Assembly: GCA_030043235.1 (NCBI GenBank)
Contig: JASHYF010000363.1
Coordinates: 1 to 8,623, forward strand
DNA from: Solirubrobacteraceae bacterium
GTDB taxonomy: Bacteria > Actinomycetota > Thermoleophilia > Solirubrobacterales > Solirubrobacteraceae
Reading direction: 5' to 3'
DNA length: 8,623 bases
Positions 5,849-8,623 of the stretch are shown here, one piece after another. How positions within the stretch are numbered: position 1 is the stretch's first letter; each line of letters begins with the position of its first letter. Both the position numbers and the translations under genes were made by a program. The notes below the pieces were generated by a model. It was not told where the DNA came from and ran no database searches. It saw only the letters and a program-made list of their open reading frames with translations.

Positions 5849-5877
5849 TTGACGGGGACCAAGGATCGGCGTAGAAT
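5849..5877 (+). promoter_or_regulatory. Promoter of the toxin-antitoxin operon (TTGACG-N17-TAGAAT)
   Basis: TTGACG (5849-5854) and TAGAAT (5872-5877) are separated by exactly 17 bases, close to the housekeeping sigma consensus at both elements. Transcription should start near 5884, about a dozen bases before the antitoxin ATG. This is the best promoter in the window. Confidence 0.8.
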
Positions 5878-5899
5878 GTGGACATATGGTGACCACATG
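5876..5899. promoter_or_regulatory. Overlapping palindromes at the antitoxin start (putative TA operator)
   Basis: Two inverted repeats overlap. One is ATGTGG (5876-5881) with CCACAT (5893-5898). The other is CATATGGT / ACCACATG around a central G (5883-5899), eight bases per arm with one mismatch. Together they cover the end of the -10, the predicted transcription start and the start codon. This is where an antitoxin or its complex with the toxin would bind to shut off its own operon, as is usual for type II modules. Confidence 0.6.
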
Positions 5900-6154
5900 C
5901 TCAAGATGAAGAACGTAGGTGTCCGGGAGTTCCGCGACCACGCCACCAAGTACCTGGCAGGCCCCGAGACCGTCGCCGTCAACCGGCACGGGAGGGTGAT
6001 CGGCTTCTACATCCCGCTGAAGCGCGACGAGGATGAGGTGCGACGCGCTGTCGCCCAGCTCGGCCAGGCCGTCGAGCAGGTGCTCGATGAAACCGGCATG
6101 ACCGAGGACGAGCTGGCGGGCCTCTTCGACATGCGACGGCCCTTCCCTGAATGA
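5897..6154 (+). CDS. Type II antitoxin, Phd/YefM-like
   Basis: The product has 85 residues from ATG 5897; ATG 5906 gives an 82-residue form. The N-terminal half reads VGVREFRDHATKYL (7-20), then ETVAVNRHGRVIGFYIP (24-40). This is the Phd/YefM fold signature: a strand-helix opening with the conserved arrangement (R/N)-x-F-R-x-x-(A/L), followed by a hairpin with R-x-G-(K/R)-x-(V/I). This half should dimerise and bind the palindromes at its own start. The C-terminal half is acidic and helical (about 43-78, including EDEVRRAV and DETGMTEDEL); this region normally wraps the toxin and blocks it. The stop overlaps the toxin start (ATGA), so the pair is translationally coupled with the antitoxin first. 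A clear ribosome-binding site is not seen; GGTGA at 5888-5892 is close to ATG 5897 but far from ATG 5906. Confidence 0.85.
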   Translation: MLKMKNVGVREFRDHATKYLAGPETVAVNRHGRVIGFYIPLKRDEDEVRRAVAQLGQAVEQVLDETGMTEDELAGLFDMRRPFPE

Positions 6155-6594
6155 TCGTCGTCGCCGACGCCAGCGTGCTGGTCGGCGAGCTGCTGCGCAC
6201 GAGGGGCCGCGAGCTGTTCCTACACCCTGCGCTGCACGTCGTCGTGGCCGAGGATCAGTGGAGCGAGACCGAGCACGAGCTGGCCCGGCGGCTCGGCATC
6301 ATGGAGTCCACAGGACGCCTCACGCCGGACGGAAGGCGCGTGCTGGAGCAGTCGGTACGCACCATGATCGGCACGCAGGCCATAGAGGTCGTCAACCGGG
6401 AGATGTACGCATCCTTCGAGGAGACCGCGCGGCGGCGGGTTCCCCGCGATCCGCAGGACTGGCCTACCGTTGCCCTCGCTCTCCTGCTCGACGCCGCGAT
6501 CCTGACCGGGGACCACGACTTCCTCGGCTGCGGCTGTCCGACATGGACCGTCGAAACTCTCCGAGACGAGCTTGATCGATCATCCCAGGCATGA
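6151..6594 (+). CDS. PIN-domain ribonuclease toxin (VapC family)
   Basis: The protein has 147 residues, a usual PIN length, starting at the ATG that overlaps the antitoxin stop. The fold signature is complete: VVADASVLV at the N-terminus with D6; an acidic residue in the second helix, E41 (SETEHEL); then PRDPQDWPTVALALLLDAAI (98-117) with D103; then LTGDHDFLG (118-126) with D121. These four acidic residues match the metal-binding set of PIN nucleases, so the enzyme looks active. VapC-type toxins cut specific RNAs, often tRNA or rRNA, and stop growth when the antitoxin is degraded. The target here cannot be predicted. The DWP...LTGDHDF pattern is common in stand-alone PIN proteins of actinobacteria. 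Pairing a PIN toxin with a Phd-like antitoxin is known. The module may help keep the accessory region in the chromosome. Confidence 0.9.
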   Translation: MIVVADASVLVGELLRTRGRELFLHPALHVVVAEDQWSETEHELARRLGIMESTGRLTPDGRRVLEQSVRTMIGTQAIEVVNREMYASFEETARRRVPRDPQDWPTVALALLLDAAILTGDHDFLGCGCPTWTVETLRDELDRSSQA

Positions 6595-7016
6595 CCGGGC
6601 GCGACGCGAGAGCTGCAACCATAGGGGCGAGAACCCGATGGTCGGCGGCGGGCCGCACGTCGCGACGGCCGCGCCCAGGGTGGCTCCTGCGCCCGTTGCC
6701 GGCGGCGGAGGGTGCTGGCGGGCAGCTCCGCCCAGGCGTCGCGCGGATGGCCGCATTGCCCCGGCGACGCGCTACAGCGCGCCCACTTCCCGGCCAAGCG
6801 GCCACGACTCCTCGATCCTCTGGGCGATGGCTGCAGCGCTGCAGCGGGTTGGCGCGGTCGCAGGTTTAGCGCCCAATCCCGCCCCCGCTACTTTGCAATG
6901 GATCGCCGCACAGCCTGCGGCAGGAGAACGCCCAACAACCTGATCCGCGAGCCGAGCGACTTGATCTGCACGAGCGAAGCGCTGGGAGGGATCGGCGCGA
7001 GCTTCTCTCTCGTCAC
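6595..7016. other. About 420 bp convergent spacer without a recognisable gene
   Basis: The region lies between the toxin stop and the 3' end of the minus-strand diiron gene. Long frames occur on both strands, but their products are Arg/Ala/Pro-rich and resemble nothing I know. They run on from or into the neighbouring genes in other frames, so I treat them as non-coding. It holds a small hairpin (6618-6642), a perfect 16-bp palindrome (6830-6845) and a near-copy of one arm of the 1539-1561 palindrome (6887-6896). No strong terminator with a T-tract is seen for either converging operon. Confidence 0.5.
6618..6642 (+). terminator. Weak hairpin downstream of the toxin gene
   Basis: ACCAT (6618-6622) pairs with ATGGT (6638-6642) and GGG (6624-6626) with CCC (6634-6636). 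There is one A-G mismatch between the two stems and a seven-base loop. It starts 24 bases after the toxin stop. There is no T-tract, so at best this is an actinobacterial-style hairpin terminator; it may be chance. Confidence 0.25.
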
Positions 7017-7859
7017 TCAGAGCGTGTTCAGCGGCACGCCGATGATGTCCAGTCGTCGCGTGAGTCCACCGAGCGCAAACTCCCGGATGTCATCGCTGCT
7101 GGCGCCGATCGCGGCGAAGTCCCGGTCAGTGCCCGTGTCGGGCGGCGCCAGCGAGGCCGCGACCGACGGGAGCAGGTCGCGCAGCGTCTGTCGCACGACC
7201 TCGCCCATCTGCGGCTCTGAGCGCACCGTCTCGCGCAGGAACCAGACGCCATAGCCGATGTGGCGTGTCTCGTCGTGGTGGATCTTCGAGTAGCCCTCGA
7301 CGAACCCCGGCAGCAGACCCTCGCCGGAGAGGTAGCCGGTCGTGAACTCGAAGGTCGTCAGGCCGAGCGTGCCCTCCAGGATCAGGTGGTAGAGCGTGAT
7401 GAAGCGGACCTTCGCGTTCAGGCTCTCAGGCTCCAGGACGAGCTGCCTGTGGGCCTGCACGAGCTCCTCGTCGAAGATGTGCCGGAAGGCGTCCGAGACA
7501 CCCTCGCGGGCACGGGCGACGTGGGCGGCGATCACGTCGGGGGCGGCGATGACCTCGTCCTGGAAGCGTGCGTAGAACTGCATGTGCCGTGCCTCGTCGA
7601 CCTGCTGCGTTGAGAGGAAGCTCGCCTCCTCCTCGCTGCCATAGGCGCCGACGAGACCGGAGAACTTCGTCGTGATCCGCTCCTCGGCGACCATCAGCGA
7701 GGACAGGACGTAGAGGATCAGGTCGCGGTCGTCGCCGGTCATCTGGGACCACTGGCTCGCGTCCTCCGAGAGGTCGATCGAGAACGGCGACCACTGCGAG
7801 TCCTCCCAGCGCCGGTAGAGCGTCTGCGGGTCGTTCAGCTGGATTTCGGCGGTCGTCAT
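7017..7859 (-). CDS. Ferritin-like diiron protein, R2/R2lox superfamily
   Basis: The protein has 280 residues, starting at ATG 7859, which overlaps the arsM stop (ATGA). All six diiron ligands are visible: E59 (MVAEERI), E89 and H92 (DEARH), E162 (YHLILEG), E197 and H200 (DETRH). Order and spacing match both the small subunit of class I ribonucleotide reductase and the R2-like ligand-binding oxidases (R2lox). By my recollection of M. tuberculosis R2lox (E68, V71, E101, H104, Y162, E167, E202, H205), Y157 aligns with the cross-linking tyrosine. I62 replaces the cross-linking valine, and Y96 stands at the R2 radical-tyrosine position where R2lox has phenylalanine. No large reductase subunit is nearby, so dNTP synthesis is unlikely to be its only role. 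Coupling to arsM suggests an oxidative step linked to arsenic methylation; this is inference. Residues 1-13 may be disordered. Confidence 0.85.
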   Translation of the reverse strand: MTTAEIQLNDPQTLYRRWEDSQWSPFSIDLSEDASQWSQMTGDDRDLILYVLSSLMVAEERITTKFSGLVGAYGSEEEASFLSTQQVDEARHMQFYARFQDEVIAAPDVIAAHVARAREGVSDAFRHIFDEELVQAHRQLVLEPESLNAKVRFITLYHLILEGTLGLTTFEFTTGYLSGEGLLPGFVEGYSKIHHDETRHIGYGVWFLRETVRSEPQMGEVVRQTLRDLLPSVAASLAPPDTGTDRDFAAIGASSDDIREFALGGLTRRLDIIGVPLNTL

Positions 7860-8623
7860 CGACCGTCCACCTGGCTCACGCCCGGCTTCTTGGCGCGGAT
7901 GATCGCCGACGCTGCGTGCGCGTGGACCCGATGGGTCTCGTTGATCTCGATGTCCACCAGGCCCGCGTCGCTGAGCGCGCTCGCGAACTCGTCGCGCGTC
8001 AGCGCGCCGGCGATGCAGCCGGTCCACTTCGCCATATCCGCGCGCGTCGCCTCGTCCATACCCGGATCGGCGATCACGTCGCTCACGGCAAAGCGACCGC
8101 CGGGGCGCAGCACGCGAGCCGCCTCCCGCAGGACCTTCGCCTTGTCGCCGGAGAGGTTGATGACGCAGTTTGAGATCACAACGTCGACGCTCGCGTCCGG
8201 AAGGGGAATCTCCTCGATGTGGCCCTTGCGGAACTCGGCGTTCCCGGCTCCGGCGGCGGCGGCGTTCTGGCGCGCGAGCTCGAGCATCTCGTCGGTCATG
8301 TCCAGTCCGATCGCCTTGCCGCTCGGGCCCACGCGCCTGGCGCTGATCAGGACATCGGCGCCGGCGCCCGAGCCGAGATCGAGCACCGTCTCACCCTCGT
8401 GGAGGTCGGCGACAGCGGTCGGCACGCCACAGCCGAGCGATGCGGCCACGGCCTCCTCGGGCACCTCACCGGCCTCGGCGGCGTCATACAGGGAGCCCCC
8501 GAACACCTGCTGGCCGCGCTCGTCGGTCAGTTTGACCGCGCCTCCGCAGCAGCCCGTGGACGTGTTCCCGGCGACGGCTCTGGCCGCCGCGGCGTAGCGC
8601 TCGCGCACGCTCTCGCGGATCGT
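7856..8623 (-). CDS. arsM: Arsenite S-adenosylmethionine methyltransferase (5' end outside window)
   Basis: The enzyme methylates trivalent arsenic stepwise using S-adenosylmethionine in the cytoplasm. Numbering from GTG 8608, the SAM-binding motif I is VLDLGSGAGADVLISA (75-90), followed by GLDMTDEMLELAR (101-113) and the post-I region. The cysteines that hold As(III) are present: C60 (SLGCGVP), C148 (ISNCVINL) and C198 (KWTGCIAG). They correspond to C72, C174 and C224 of the Cyanidioschyzon enzyme. A CC pair (C20-C21, STGCCGG) matches the N-terminal cysteines of bacterial ArsM. The frame continues upstream of GTG 8608 to the window edge as TIRES, and family members usually carry such residues (xIRexVRERYAAAA). 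I therefore treat the gene as 5'-truncated by the window and not as starting at 8608. It is followed by the diiron gene with a 4-bp overlap, so they form one operon read leftward. Confidence 0.95.
   Translation of the reverse strand, partial: TIRESVRERYAAAARAVAGNTSTGCCGGAVKLTDERGQQVFGGSLYDAAEAGEVPEEAVAASLGCGVPTAVADLHEGETVLDLGSGAGADVLISARRVGPSGKAIGLDMTDEMLELARQNAAAAGAGNAEFRKGHIEEIPLPDASVDVVISNCVINLSGDKAKVLREAARVLRPGGRFAVSDVIADPGMDEATRADMAKWTGCIAGALTRDEFASALSDAGLVDIEINETHRVHAHAASAIIRAKKPGVSQVDGR

Noticed and set aside
5386..5874. Plus-strand open frame of 162 codons after the IS
   Set aside because: It begins inside the transposase tail in another frame, crosses the IS end and runs into the toxin-antitoxin promoter; no motif and no ribosome site.
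6850..6920. Possible tRNA (GGTTTAGCGCCCAATCC resembles a T-arm)
   Set aside because: No acceptor stem, anticodon arm or GGTTC-type T-loop can be assembled around it.
6712..7254. Plus-strand open frame of 180 codons
   Set aside because: Its second half is antisense to the diiron gene, whose six metal ligands prove the minus-strand frame.
7860..8027. Longer N-terminus for the diiron protein (56 extra residues)
   Set aside because: The extension lies inside arsM, is Arg-rich, and the ATG at 7859 has the standard ATGA overlap followed by a typical R2-like N-terminus.
1..8623. CRISPR array
   Set aside because: No set of regularly spaced direct repeats with unique spacers was found; the GTAC arrays have 6-bp spacers and are operator-like.

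Overview
The window is high-GC bacterial DNA with dense genes, GTG starts, 4-bp start/stop overlaps and apparently leaderless promoters. This suits an actinobacterium, possibly of the Thermoleophilia/Solirubrobacterales type. That placement is inferred from style and gene content only; there is no rRNA or marker gene. Both ends hold recognisable chromosomal genes, and the middle (about 1.4-7.0 kb) looks like an accessory region.

Left end (1-1395): a partial MFS transporter on the minus strand diverges from a MarR regulator. An inverted repeat that looks like a MarR operator lies in the 106-bp gap between them. A short ORF overlaps the MarR stop codon and ends just where the accessory region starts.

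ATPase block (about 1530-4975): three P-loop ATPases on the plus strand. The first two overlap by 4 bp (GTGA) and form an operon behind a 23-bp imperfect palindrome that covers a -10 hexamer. The third is a complete archaeal-type AAA ATPase with a C-terminal winged helix. It is bracketed on both sides, in the same orientation, by a 42-bp array of four alternating GTAC half-sites with identical spacing. This is the most unusual structure in the window.

Remnant zone (4973-5848): a 397-bp internally deleted insertion sequence with 12-bp terminal inverted repeats. The head and tail of its transposase are fused in frame and then interrupted by a stop codon. About 400 bp with no recognisable gene follow.

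Toxin-antitoxin module (5849-6594): a near-consensus promoter, overlapping palindromes at the start codon, a Phd/YefM-type antitoxin and a PIN-domain (VapC-family) toxin, coupled by ATGA. About 420 bp without a recognisable gene separate this from the right end.

Right end (7017-8623, minus strand): an arsenite methyltransferase (arsM, cut by the window edge) is coupled by ATGA to a ferritin-like diiron protein of the R2/R2lox superfamily. Together they suggest an arsenic-methylation operon with an added diiron oxidase of unknown role. The oxidase keeps all six metal ligands but has unusual residues at the two positions that distinguish R2lox from R2.
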